A stretch of DNA of 64,000 bases from Pseudoxanthomonas sp. z9 (lineage in GTDB: Bacteria > Pseudomonadota > Gammaproteobacteria > Xanthomonadales > Xanthomonadaceae): positions 62,001 to 126,000 of the forward strand of contig NZ_VFID01000007.1 of the NCBI RefSeq assembly GCF_006542425.1. The letters run 5' to 3'. The notes under the pieces are model-generated. The model was not told the DNA's origin. It made no database searches and saw nothing but the letters and a program-made list of their open reading frames with translations. The translations under genes and the position numbers were made by a program. Positions 8,090 through 16,646 of this stretch are shown here, piece by piece (position 1 is the stretch's first letter; each line of letters begins with the position of its first letter).

Positions 8090-9199
8090 TCATTCGCCCA
8101 GCACGCCGGGCTGGGCCTGGCCGTCGCGGACGAACGGGAACTTCACCACCCGCACCGGCACTTCCTTGCCGCGGATGTCCACGCGGACCACACCGGGCTC
8201 GCCGGCCGGCACGCGCGCGAAGGCGATGGCCTTGCCCAGGGTGGGCGAGAACGTGCCCGACAGGATCTCGCCATCGCCGTTGGCGGTCAGGACCTTCTGG
8301 CCGTGCCGCAGCACGCCCTTCTCATCCATCACCAGGCCAATCATCTGGCGCGGCGCGCCATCCGCCTTCTGCTGCTCCAGCACCGGACGGCCGATGAAGT
8401 CGCGGCCCGCGTCCAGGGCAACGGTCCAGGCCAGCGCGGCCTCGTAGGGAGAGACTGATTCATCCATGTCCTGGCCATACAGGTTCATGCCCGCTTCCAG
8501 GCGCAGGGTGTCGCGGGCGCCGAGGCCGGCAGACTTCACCCCTGCTTCCAGCAGCGCGTTCCAGAACCCGACCGCGTCCTGTTCCGGCAGGACGATCTCG
8601 TAACCGTCCTCGCCGGTGTAGCCGGTGCGGGCGACGAACAGCGGCACGCCGGCCGTGCTCTGCGCCTGCACCGCGGCGAACCGCGACAGCTTGTCGGCGG
8701 CGGCGCGATCGGATTCGCGCAGCAGGCCGATGACCTTCGCGCGGGCGGTCGGGCCCTGCACGGCGATCATCGCGAACTCGGGACGCTCCCTCACTTCGAC
8801 CTCGAACGCGGCGGCCTGGGACTGGATCCACGCCAGGTCCTTGTCGCGGGTGGCGGCGTTGACGACCAGGCGGAAGAACGCGTCATCCATGAAATAGATG
8901 ATGAGATCATCGATCACCCCGCCGCTGGCATCCAGCATGCAGGTATAGAGCGCCTTGCCCGGCACCTTCAGCTTGTCGACCGAGTTGGCGACCAGATGGC
9001 GCAGGAATTCGCGGGTGCGCTGACCATGCAGGTCCACCACGGTCATGTGGCTGACGTCGAACATGCCGGCGTCGCGACGCACCTGGTGGTGCTCCTCGAT
9101 CTGGGAGCCGTAGTGGATCGGCATGTCCCAGCCGCCGAAATCGACCATCTTGGCGCCGAGCGCGCGATGGGTGTCGTTGAGGATGGTCTTCTTGGTCAT
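8090..9199 (-). CDS. gcvT: Glycine cleavage system aminomethyltransferase (T protein)
   Basis: The 369-residue enzyme transfers the methylene group from the H protein to tetrahydrofolate and releases ammonia. The family opening ([33 protein letters not shown]) includes the conserved catalytic Asp region in DVSHM (about residues 48-52). The [10 protein letters not shown] motif and the C-terminal barrel ([15 protein letters not shown]) are present. The ATG at 9199 has GGGAGCGG upstream and gives the standard length; the open frame upstream of it is not protein-like. A GATAAT box at 9224-9229 on the minus strand may be its -10. It forms an operon with gcvH. Confidence 0.97.
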   Translation of the reverse strand: MTKKTILNDTHRALGAKMVDFGGWDMPIHYGSQIEEHHQVRRDAGMFDVSHMTVVDLHGQRTREFLRHLVANSVDKLKVPGKALYTCMLDASGGVIDDLIIYFMDDAFFRLVVNAATRDKDLAWIQSQAAAFEVEVRERPEFAMIAVQGPTARAKVIGLLRESDRAAADKLSRFAAVQAQSTAGVPLFVARTGYTGEDGYEIVLPEQDAVGFWNALLEAGVKSAGLGARDTLRLEAGMNLYGQDMDESVSPYEAALAWTVALDAGRDFIGRPVLEQQKADGAPRQMIGLVMDEKGVLRHGQKVLTANGDGEILSGTFSPTLGKAIAFARVPAGEPGVVRVDIRGKEVPVRVVKFPFVRDGQAQPGVLGE

Positions 9200-9376
9200 G
9201 GCCGCTCCCGGGCAAAGAACGCCATTATCCCAGATGGAGAGCGGCCACGCCCCCGACGCCACCGCATGGGCGGCGAATGCCCGATGTGACTTGACGGAGG
9301 GTTTGCGGGAATGCGCCCCGGCGCAAGGAAGTGGCGACGGTTCCCCGGCTCGCGGCCACGGAATGGCCGGGCATCG

Positions 9377-9405
9377 CACCGGCCAGGCGCTCGGCCTGGC
9401 CGGTG
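9377..9405. terminator. 12-bp intergenic hairpin after the NfeD gene
   Basis: CACCGGCCAGGC at 9377-9388 is exactly complementary to 9394-9405 around GCTCG. It sits 10 bases past the stop of the NfeD-like gene. No U-tract follows, so it may protect the 3' end rather than terminate. Confidence 0.55.
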
Positions 9406-9414
9406 GCGCACGGA

Positions 9415-9846
9415 TCAGTGTGCCTGCACCTTCAGGACCATGCCGTCCACGGCGACCACGCGGACGCGTGCGCCGACCGGCAAGTCCGGACCGCTGACCG
9501 ACCAGAACGCATCGTCCACCTTGACCCGCCCCAGGCCACCGGCGATGGCCTGATCCAGTTCCAGCACGCGGCCGATCAACTGTTCGGCGCGGCGGTTCAG
9601 CAACGGCTGGTCGCTGCGGCGGCCACGCCCCCGGAACCATTTCAGGTAGACGCCGACCGAGATGACCGCGAACACCGAGAACAGGATCGCCTGCCACAGC
9701 CAGCCCAGTTCCGGCAGCAGCAGCACGGCCAGCGCCATTGCCGAGGCGGCGAAACCGAACCAGAGCATGAAGGCGCCAGGCGCCATCGTCTCGGCCGCGA
9801 ACAGCAGCAGCGCGGCGCCAGCCCAGATCGCGAACTTGAGACTCAT
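9415..9846 (-). CDS. NfeD-like membrane protein
   Basis: The 143-residue protein has two or three hydrophobic helices in its first 75 residues, a short basic loop ([11 protein letters not shown]), and a small C-terminal beta-barrel (OB-fold) domain of the NfeD type, ending [17 protein letters not shown]. NfeD proteins partner with SPFH proteins encoded next to them. It starts one base past the stop of the SPFH gene, so the two are translationally coupled. The role of the pair is thought to be membrane-domain organisation or quality control, as for E. coli QmcA/YbbK. Confidence 0.9.
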   Translation of the reverse strand: MSLKFAIWAGAALLLFAAETMAPGAFMLWFGFAASAMALAVLLLPELGWLWQAILFSVFAVISVGVYLKWFRGRGRRSDQPLLNRRAEQLIGRVLELDQAIAGGLGRVKVDDAFWSVSGPDLPVGARVRVVAVDGMVLKVQAH

Positions 9847-9847
9847 C

Positions 9848-10816
9848 TCAGCCCCCGATGCGCGGCGGTCGCGACCCGATCGACGCCTGCTGCTGGCTCA
9901 ACGCGTCCTTGGCCAGTTCGGCGATGCCGGCGATGGAACCGATCACGCCGCTGGCCTCCATCGGCATCAGCACGAACTTCTGGTTGGGCGCGGTCGCCAG
10001 CTCCTTGAACGCCTCCACGTACTTTTGCGCGATGAAGTAGTTGATCGCCTGCACGTCGCCCTTGGCGATGGCTTCGGACACCAGCGAGGTCGCCTTGGCT
10101 TCCGCTTCGGCCAGGCGCTCGCGCGCCTCGGCCTCGCGGTAGGCGGCCTCGCGCTTGCCCTCGGCCTCCAGGATCGCCGACTGCTTCTCGCCCTCGGCGC
10201 GCAGGATTTCCGACTGGCGCGAACCTTCCGCTTCCAGGATCGAGGCACGCTTGTCGCGTTCGGCCTTCATCTGCCGCGCCATCGAATCGACCAGATCGCG
10301 CGGTGGCTGGATGTCCTTGATCTCGATGCGGTTGACCTTAACGCCCCACGGGCTGGTGGCGTGATCGACCACGCCCAGCAGCTTGGCGTTGATGGTTTCG
10401 CGCTGGCTGAGCGACTCGTCCAGGTCCATGGAACCGATGACGGTACGGATGTTGGTCTGCACCAGCGCGATCATCGCCTGGTCCAGGTTGGCCACCTCAT
10501 AGGCCGCCTTGGCCGCATCCAGCACCTGGAAGAACACCACGCCATCCACCTTCACCACGGCGTTGTCCTTGGTGATCACGTCCTGGGACGGCACCTCGAA
10601 CACCTGTTCCATCATGTTGACCTTGCGTCCCACCCCCTGCATGTACGGAATCAGGAAGTGCAGCCCCGGGGACATGGTGTGGGTGTACTTGCCGAAATGC
10701 TCGACGGTGAACTCGTACCCCTGCGGCACCACCCGTACGCCCTTGAGGAAGGTGACGACGATGAAGATGGCGATTGCGATGACCACGAACGTGGTCAGAC
10801 CCGAAGAAAACATCAT
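9848..10816 (-). CDS. SPFH/Band 7 (stomatin/QmcA-like) membrane protein
   Basis: The 322-residue protein has an N-terminal membrane helix (residues 5-25), an SPFH domain (VVPQGYEFTVEHFGKYTHTMSPGLHF and onward), and a long Ala/Glu-rich coiled coil (about residues 190-260, with repeated EAEGxRQSxIxxAEG units). It ends in a hydrophobic segment. This is the slipin/QmcA architecture, which forms large membrane-bound oligomers. Two adjacent ATGs (10816, 10813) follow a strong AGAAGGGGG ribosome site. It is co-transcribed with the NfeD-like gene and divergent from the sigma factor at 10938. Confidence 0.93.
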   Translation of the reverse strand: MMFSSGLTTFVVIAIAIFIVVTFLKGVRVVPQGYEFTVEHFGKYTHTMSPGLHFLIPYMQGVGRKVNMMEQVFEVPSQDVITKDNAVVKVDGVVFFQVLDAAKAAYEVANLDQAMIALVQTNIRTVIGSMDLDESLSQRETINAKLLGVVDHATSPWGVKVNRIEIKDIQPPRDLVDSMARQMKAERDKRASILEAEGSRQSEILRAEGEKQSAILEAEGKREAAYREAEARERLAEAEAKATSLVSEAIAKGDVQAINYFIAQKYVEAFKELATAPNQKFVLMPMEASGVIGSIAGIAELAKDALSQQQASIGSRPPRIGG

Positions 10817-10937
10817 TACCCCCTTCTGTCCTTAGTTATAGGGGAGTATAGACGGCCCCGGGGTACCGCCGGTCCGGGATCTGGCAAATGTGAGCCGGCT
10901 GCGACCCTTTTGCCGCCCCCGGCATCTGGATGAATGC

Positions 10938-11504
10938 ATGCCACCCGTATCCAGCTTTGCCATCGACGTGCCCGACACCCTCCTGGCCCGCGCCCGCGCG
11001 GGGCGGCAGGACGCCTTCGAGCAGTTGTACCGCTGGTTCGAGCGGCCCGTGTTCACCCTGGCGCTGCGCATCTGCGGCGACCGCGAGGAAGCCTCCGACG
11101 TGTTGCAGGACACCATGCTGAAACTCTTCAACCGCCTCGACGATTTCCGCGGCGGCAGTCCGTTCTGGGGGTGGTTGCGGCAGATCGCGGTCAACGAGGC
11201 GCTGATGAAACTGCGCCGTAACCGCCGCTTCGACATGGAAATCGCCATGGACGAGGACGATCTGCCGGAAGACGGCGGCCGCCTGCCACCCGCCGCCGCC
11301 GATGCCGGCCTGCTGCAGCGGGCGCTTGGCGCGCTGCCGGCCGCGACCCGCAGCGTGCTGTGGCTCTACCACGCCGAAGGCTATACGCACGAGGAAATCG
11401 CCCGGCTGATGCAACGTACCCCCAGCTTTTCCAAATCGCAGCTCTCGCGCGGCACCCGCCGCCTGCGGACGCTGCTGCAAATCGAGGAACCCGCCCATGC
11501 CTGA
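10938..11504 (+). CDS. ECF-type RNA polymerase sigma factor
   Basis: The 188-residue protein has region 2 (about residues 20-85, with VFTLALRICGDREEASDVLQDTMLKLF matching region 2.2-2.4) and region 4 (about residues 120-180, LPAATRSVLWLYHAEGYTHEEIARLM with its helix-turn-helix). The size is typical of the ECF group. The ATG at 10938 begins a family-like N-terminus; the frame is open to 10890. Its stop overlaps the start of the next gene by 8 bases, and a PDZ protein follows. The downstream one-helix protein is a plausible anti-sigma factor, but it lacks a motif that proves this. Confidence 0.93.
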   Translation: MPPVSSFAIDVPDTLLARARAGRQDAFEQLYRWFERPVFTLALRICGDREEASDVLQDTMLKLFNRLDDFRGGSPFWGWLRQIAVNEALMKLRRNRRFDMEIAMDEDDLPEDGGRLPPAAADAGLLQRALGALPAATRSVLWLYHAEGYTHEEIARLMQRTPSFSKSQLSRGTRRLRTLLQIEEPAHA

Positions 11505-12354
11505 TGCACGCCAACCGGGGAATCCTGCCCCCGAGGACTGGGGCCAGGCCTTCGCCGCCTTGCCACTGGACGCTCCGCCCGCCGGCGGCTGGAACCGGGT
11601 CGTCGCGGCCCTGCCGGCGCGGCGTTCGCGTGCGCGTGTCTGGATTCCGGCCGCGGCCGCCGCCTGCCTGGCGCTTGCGGTGGCGGTGCCGTGGCGCGAC
11701 ACATCGCCCGACCCGTCGGCGACGATGGTGGCCCGCGCGCCCGCTGCCACGACTCCGGCGGAGCCTCCCGCGACGCCGGTCGTTTCTCCCACGCCCTCAC
11801 CCGATCCGGCAACGGCCATCGCATCGAACGGGGAGGATGCACCGGCCCCCGCGCCGCTCGCGGACACGCCGCCGCGCGACGCGCCACTGGCGACGACCGG
11901 TTCGCGGCGTGTTTCCGGACCGCCCGAAGCGACCGAGCGCCGACGCGCTGCCAACGCGGGCACACGCGACAGCAAACCCGCCGACGGCGCGCTGGCCAAC
12001 GCGGGCGGACGGGCACCCGCGCCCATGGAAGGCGGTGACGCGGCGGCGGGGGGGGCACCCGCCGCGCTGGAAACGCTGTACGCCGAATCCGCGCGCCTGG
12101 AAGCGCTGTTGTCCCAGATCCGTGATGACCGCGTGGCCAGCGGTCCGGCGATGGCGCTGAGCGCGGCACTGAACGAACGCGTCGCCGGTATCGATGTCGC
12201 GCTGTCACAACCGGACCTGACCCCCACCACCCGCGTCGACCTGTGGCGCGAACGGGTCGCGGTCCTGCAACGCCTGACCGGCGTGGAAAGCACACAACGC
12301 TGGATGGCGGCCAACGGCTACCCGGCCGATGGCGCGGTTGCCCAGGTCTATTGA
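11497..12354 (+). CDS. Single-pass membrane protein, candidate anti-sigma factor
   Basis: The 285-residue protein has a short cytoplasmic N-terminus (about 45 residues), one membrane helix at about 47-66 (RVWIPAAAAACLALAVAVPW), a long low-complexity Ala/Pro/Thr-rich linker, and a folded helical C-terminal part (about residues 185-285). That topology and its 8-base overlap with the ECF sigma gene fit an anti-sigma factor. No zinc-binding HxxxCxxC motif is present, and no family is recognised. The function is inference from position only. Confidence 0.75.
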   Translation: MPDARQPGNPAPEDWGQAFAALPLDAPPAGGWNRVVAALPARRSRARVWIPAAAAACLALAVAVPWRDTSPDPSATMVARAPAATTPAEPPATPVVSPTPSPDPATAIASNGEDAPAPAPLADTPPRDAPLATTGSRRVSGPPEATERRRAANAGTRDSKPADGALANAGGRAPAPMEGGDAAAGGAPAALETLYAESARLEALLSQIRDDRVASGPAMALSAALNERVAGIDVALSQPDLTPTTRVDLWRERVAVLQRLTGVESTQRWMAANGYPADGAVAQVY

Positions 12355-12382
12355 GGAATACGAGGAACAATCCGAGGTGATC

Positions 12383-13750
12383 ATGAAATCCCATACCCGA
12401 AACCTGAGCATCGCAGCGCTCGCCATCGCCATAGGCCTGGCCTCCGCCAGCCAGGCCCAGGACAACGCCGCCGCTTCGCGGGAGGATGCGAGGGTCGCGG
12501 CACAGCGCGCCGCCGCGCAGGAAGCACAACGCAAGGAGCTGGATGCGGCGCGCGCGGAGTTGCAGCGTGCCGCCCGGCGCATGGCCGAACTTTCGCGCGC
12601 CGACGAAATGGCGGCGATGCGACAGCGCATCGAGCGCCGCCCGATGCTGGGCGTACTGCTGGCACCGGATTCTCGGACCGGCGTCCGCGTCACCGGCGTC
12701 ACTCCGGACAGCGGCGCGGCGCGGGTCGGCCTGCGCTCCGGCGATCAGCTGCTGAAGATCAACGGCAAGGCGATCGCGGGTGGTACGCCGGAACAGCGCC
12801 TGGAAAACGCACGCGCTGCGCTGTCGACCCTGAAGGTGGACGTGCCGGTGAAGATCTCGTTCCAGCGTGACGGCGGCGCCCATGACGTGCAGGTCACGCC
12901 CCAGGCCGGCCGACCGGTGCTGGTCTTCACCGACGACGGTTCCACCGGCGAACGCGGGACACGCATCGTCCTGTCGCCGGAGGGCGAGGGTTTCGCCACC
13001 GTCGACAACTTCGACTTCGGCACCTTCGACTTCAATCCCGCCGAGCTGGCGATCACGCCGGACATCCAGCGCGAACTGATGCGGGTGCGGGAACTCACCG
13101 ACTGCACCGACGGCAAGGACTGCCTGATGCCGCGCCTGGCCGAAGCCTATCGCTGGAATGGACTGAACCTGTCGTCGGTGGATCCGCAACTGGGGCGCTA
13201 CTTCGGCACCGATAGCGGTGTACTGGTGCTGTCGACGGGACCGGAACTGGAAGGCCTGCAGGCGGGCGACGTGATCCGCCGCATCGAAGGCCGGGACGTG
13301 GCGACGCCGCGCGAGGTGATGGAAGCCCTGCGTGGAAAACCGGTCGACAGCGCCGTCAAGGTGGAATATCTGCGCGATCGCCGGACCGCGACCAGTTCGA
13401 TCCGGATTCCACGCGCCATGCCGCTGCGGATTCCCGCTCCCCCGTCGCCGCCCGCTCCGCCGGCAGCGCCGCCAACCCCCGCCTCACCCGTACCGCCGGC
13501 GCCTCCCGCGCCGCCCGCCGCGGCCGCGGTGCCTGCCCCACCGGCGCCCCCCACGCCTCCGGTCGTGATCTCGAACCGCCGCCAGCACGTGGTCATGGTC
13601 GATCGCGACGGCCGGATCCACGAGTACAGCGGCGACGCCAGAGCGCCCTTCCCGCGGCCTCCCGCGCCACCGACGGCGCCGCGGGCGCCTGCGATGCCCA
13701 AGGCACCGCCTGCGCCGCCGCCGCCCCCGTCACCGGGCGTGCCGGTCTGA
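12383..13750 (+). CDS. Secreted two-PDZ-domain protein with Pro-rich tail
   Basis: The 455-residue protein has a signal peptide ending near residue 26 (SASQAQ) and a coiled-coil Ala/Arg/Glu stretch (about 30-85). A first PDZ domain follows at about 87-175 (MLGVLLAPDSRTGVRV, then GLRSGDQLLKINGK), then a second at about 270-345 (GVLVLS, then LQAGDVIRRIEGRDV). Almost 100 residues of Pro/Ala repeats end it. No protease domain is attached, so it is not DegP/MucD, though it occupies the place such a protein holds after a sigma/anti-sigma pair. The start at 12383 has GAGGTGATC upstream and overlaps no signal; the open frame begins at 12329 inside the preceding gene. Confidence 0.88.
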   Translation: MKSHTRNLSIAALAIAIGLASASQAQDNAAASREDARVAAQRAAAQEAQRKELDAARAELQRAARRMAELSRADEMAAMRQRIERRPMLGVLLAPDSRTGVRVTGVTPDSGAARVGLRSGDQLLKINGKAIAGGTPEQRLENARAALSTLKVDVPVKISFQRDGGAHDVQVTPQAGRPVLVFTDDGSTGERGTRIVLSPEGEGFATVDNFDFGTFDFNPAELAITPDIQRELMRVRELTDCTDGKDCLMPRLAEAYRWNGLNLSSVDPQLGRYFGTDSGVLVLSTGPELEGLQAGDVIRRIEGRDVATPREVMEALRGKPVDSAVKVEYLRDRRTATSSIRIPRAMPLRIPAPPSPPAPPAAPPTPASPVPPAPPAPPAAAAVPAPPAPPTPPVVISNRRQHVVMVDRDGRIHEYSGDARAPFPRPPAPPTAPRAPAMPKAPPAPPPPPSPGVPV

Positions 13751-13783
13751 GTATTCCGACAAGAACGTTCGTGTGAATCCCCT

Positions 13784-13811
13784 GCCCCGGAGCTCTCCGG
13801 GGCATTTTTTT
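13784..13811 (+). terminator. Rho-independent terminator of the sigma-PDZ operon
   Basis: A 9-bp stem (13784-13792 with 13795-13803) closes a 2-base loop and is followed by A and seven T residues. It ends the plus-strand operon 34 bases past its last stop codon. Confidence 0.93.
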
Positions 13812-13827
13812 CAGCGCCGCGGCCGAC

Positions 13828-15042
13828 TCACACCGCCTCGTCGGCAGGCAGGGCAACGACGGGCTCGCGGGCCGTGCCGACCCAAAAGGCGATCGACGCC
13901 AACATCAAAGCGCCGACCACGAACGGCACCGCCGGCGCGATGCCGTACAGCAGCGTCCCCGCCAGCGGTCCCAGCACCATCCCGATGCCCTGCGCGGCGG
14001 ATACGGTGCCGGCGACGGTTCCCTGTTCGTGCGCGGCCACCGCGTTGGCGGCCATCGCCGAGAACGCCGGGAACACCAGCCCCATTCCCAGCGCCATCAC
14101 GAAGTAGCTGGCGATCAGTTGCCAGGGCGCCGCGGTGAAGCCCGCGACCAGGAACCCCAGCATCGCCACGACCGCGCCACGCCGGATCAACACCTGCGGC
14201 GGCCATTGCAGGCGGCGCACGCCGACCTGCGCGGCAATCAGCGCCACTCCGACCGCCGTCAGCGCATAGCCGGCCACGCGTCCGGCGTGCTCGCGCGACA
14301 GCCCCCAGCGATCCATCGCATAGAACCCCACGCAGATCTGGGCGATGGCGACACTGCCCATCGCCACCAGCGCGACGACCACCGGCATCCGCAGGCGCGG
14401 GTCCCCCATCCGCACCGGCGTCGCGTCACGCGGCGCCAGCGGCGCGTCGCCGCCGGGTAGTCCGTACATCGCGACGATGAGGGCGACCACCGCGAGCCCT
14501 GCCATCGCATACAGCGGCAACACCAGTCCCCCGCCCACCAGCCAGCCGGCCAGCGAGGGGCCGAGCACCAGTCCGATGGCACTGGAGGCGCCCAGCGTCG
14601 CCATCGCGGCCGCACGCCGCTCGATCGGCGTGCGGTCGGCGATCATCGCGTTGGCCGCCGCGGGTACCGCCGCGTAGAACGCGCCGATCGCACCGCGCCC
14701 CGCCAGCAGCAGCAGGAAACCCGCCAGTGTTCCCGGCAGCGTCAGCAGGGCCCAATGGATCCCGGCCGCCAGCGCCAGATAGGCCGCCGCGAAACCGGCG
14801 ATGCCGGTGGCAATCACCCGCTTGCGTCCCCAGCGATCGCTCAGCCTTCCCCATGGCCGTGCCAGCAGGAACCACAACACGCCGGCCACGGTCACCGACG
14901 CCCCGGCCTGCCATTCGTTCAGCGCCAGCGTCCGCGCCAGTGGCGCCAACAGGGCGATGAACGCGTTCATCGCCATCATGCACGCCGCGTTGGCCAGGAT
15001 CAGCGGCAGCAGCTTCAACGGCGGAACCGACGGCGCGGACAC
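13828..15042 (-). CDS. MFS transporter, last gene of the heme operon
   Basis: The 404-residue protein has twelve hydrophobic segments and the MFS loop 2-3 motif (RPWGRLSDRWGRKRVIATG at about residues 60-80). It looks like a drug/proton or siderophore-type exporter of the DHA1 family. GTG at 15042 is chosen because it keeps the first helix (LKLLPLILANAACMMAMNAF). It lies 7 bases after the DUF6607 gene stop, so it belongs to the Fur-boxed operon starting at hemP. Whether it moves heme, a heme product or a siderophore is unknown. Confidence 0.85.
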   Translation of the reverse strand: MSAPSVPPLKLLPLILANAACMMAMNAFIALLAPLARTLALNEWQAGASVTVAGVLWFLLARPWGRLSDRWGRKRVIATGIAGFAAAYLALAAGIHWALLTLPGTLAGFLLLLAGRGAIGAFYAAVPAAANAMIADRTPIERRAAAMATLGASSAIGLVLGPSLAGWLVGGGLVLPLYAMAGLAVVALIVAMYGLPGGDAPLAPRDATPVRMGDPRLRMPVVVALVAMGSVAIAQICVGFYAMDRWGLSREHAGRVAGYALTAVGVALIAAQVGVRRLQWPPQVLIRRGAVVAMLGFLVAGFTAAPWQLIASYFVMALGMGLVFPAFSAMAANAVAAHEQGTVAGTVSAAQGIGMVLGPLAGTLLYGIAPAVPFVVGALMLASIAFWVGTAREPVVALPADEAV

Positions 15043-15049
15043 CGGCGGT

Positions 15050-16000
15050 TTACCTGGCGACGGTGCGGCCTGCCGGCGCCGGTTCCACCCACGCCGCGAA
15101 CACCTTGTCGATTTCCTCATCGCTGATCGCCTTGCCTTCCTGTGCTTCGCCGGCCTGGGTGAACAGTGGGATGATCATCGCCATGCCGTCGATCTTGGTC
15201 TTGAGATGGACGCCGGTGTCACGTTCCAGGAAGCGCTCCCAACGCGTGCGCACGCGGGCCCAGTAATCCGAGGTGCCCTTCCAGTAGTCGTAAGCCGGCT
15301 TGAAGTCGATGTCCCTGGTCTTAATGTAATCGTTGAAGCCGAACTCGCGCGCCAGCTGCACTTCGCTGCCATCGGGCTTGCGCAGCACCTTGGTGTTGAA
15401 CTGCTCGTGGGTCCAGCCGCCGGGGGTCAGGGTGTGGCGATTGACCACCGACATCGCGTTGTAGTCGCTGCGACGGGTGTATTCGCGACGCGGCAGCGGA
15501 CGCCAGGACAAATCGCTGGTCCAGGTCGCATGGCCGTCGCGGTAGTCCCAGCGACCGGTGCCGCAATAACGCGGCGCATCACTGACCTCGTAGACGCACT
15601 GGGTCCAGGCGCCACGGGTGACCTCGGCAGGAATGGCCTGGCGGGTCCAGGTCTGATCGGCGCTGAATTCGAAGCGCTGCGGGGCCTCATAGATCCAGTC
15701 CTGCCGCCAGTGCTTGGTGACGTGGCCGCTCTTGGCATCCACCAGGATGTGCTGCAGGACGATCCGGTGCGGGGTGTCCTCGACCACGATGACGGTCTCG
15801 TCGCCACCGCTGCGCATGGCCGCCTGGCGCTCGTAGCCGGGCTGCAGCAGTACGGTTTCGTCGAAGGCGAAATCGACCGTGTACTCGCCCTGCATGGCCA
15901 GGATCGACTGGCGGTCACGGGCGGGATCGGCATTCTGCGCGGCGACATCGCCGGCACCGGCGAGCAGCATCGGCAGGAGGATAAGAGGCAGGAATTTCAT
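15050..16000 (-). CDS. DUF6607 family secreted protein of the heme operon
   Basis: The 316-residue protein has a signal peptide (MKFLPLILLPMLLAGAGDVAA) and is rich in Trp, Tyr and Arg. Conserved-looking blocks include MQGEYTVDFAFDET, the HWRQDWIYEAPQRFEF segment, and WERFLERDTGVHLKT near the end. It matches the family named DUF6607, of unknown role, usually found beside TonB heme receptors in this order. It overlaps the preceding 215-residue gene by 4 bases (ATGA). A periplasmic or outer-membrane role in heme handling is inferred from the operon alone. Confidence 0.75.
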   Translation of the reverse strand: MKFLPLILLPMLLAGAGDVAAQNADPARDRQSILAMQGEYTVDFAFDETVLLQPGYERQAAMRSGGDETVIVVEDTPHRIVLQHILVDAKSGHVTKHWRQDWIYEAPQRFEFSADQTWTRQAIPAEVTRGAWTQCVYEVSDAPRYCGTGRWDYRDGHATWTSDLSWRPLPRREYTRRSDYNAMSVVNRHTLTPGGWTHEQFNTKVLRKPDGSEVQLAREFGFNDYIKTRDIDFKPAYDYWKGTSDYWARVRTRWERFLERDTGVHLKTKIDGMAMIIPLFTQAGEAQEGKAISDEEIDKVFAAWVEPAPAGRTVAR

Positions 16001-16644
16001 GCGTGGGTTCTCTCGTTTGGCTTCCAGGAAATCACGGCATCCGGGTAGCTACCGTGTGGCATGTCGCGGATTCGCGACGGTGCGGACGAAAGACAGCAAC
16101 ACTCGTCCGACAGGGTTTCATCGTCGATGCCCTCGTTGCGGGCAATCGCGCGCGCGGTGGCGGCACCGAGCGGGGACAGCCGCGCCAGGCTGGCGGCCAG
16201 CACCGGACGTCCGCCCTCGCCCGGCAGTTCATGCAGGCGCAGGATCGCCGCTCGCCACTGCTCACCGCGCAGGCGACCGGCGAGGCGGCGCCACAAGCGC
16301 TCGCCGACACCGGCCGGGGATTCCGCGCCGGCCTCTTCCGGCCAACGCGACAGCAGGCGATCCCAGGCCAGGAAGTCGCTGTCGGGCAGCAGGAACAGGC
16401 GCCAGCAGCAACGGCCGCCGGCGTCGAGGAACTGCAGCGATTCGCGCAGGCCATCGCTGTCCAGGCCCGCGCGGACCCGCACGCTGTTGGCCTGTTGCCA
16501 GCCGATCAGTTCGCCGCCATGTTCGGCGCGGTACAGGCACAGCACCGCGCCCAATGCGGCGAGTTGATGCGGATGCGGCAGGCGCGCGGCCTCCCGCCAA
16601 TCGCCCGGCATCCGGACTTCCGGCGGAAGCGCGCGCGCCGCCAT
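15997..16644 (-). CDS. Conserved heme-operon protein of unknown function
   Basis: The 215-residue protein has no signal peptide or membrane helix and is therefore probably cytoplasmic. It is Leu/Arg/Trp-rich, with blocks such as HQLAALGAVLCLYRAEHGGELIGW and GGRCCWRLFLLPDSDFLAWDRLL. A Cys cluster (DECCCLSS) near residue 185 and a CC pair near 78 could bind metal or heme. It lies 2 bases after the receptor stop and overlaps the DUF6607 start. I do not recognise its family. Similar genes are sometimes labelled hemin transport protein, which I cannot confirm. Confidence 0.75.
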   Translation of the reverse strand: MAARALPPEVRMPGDWREAARLPHPHQLAALGAVLCLYRAEHGGELIGWQQANSVRVRAGLDSDGLRESLQFLDAGGRCCWRLFLLPDSDFLAWDRLLSRWPEEAGAESPAGVGERLWRRLAGRLRGEQWRAAILRLHELPGEGGRPVLAASLARLSPLGAATARAIARNEGIDDETLSDECCCLSSAPSRIRDMPHGSYPDAVISWKPNERTHA

Positions 16645-16646
16645 GG

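Noticed and set aside
9200-9414. Possible glycine riboswitch ahead of gcvT
   Set aside because: The conserved GGAGAG/ACTCTC-type aptamer cores could not be found in either orientation; only a weak -10 box is visible.
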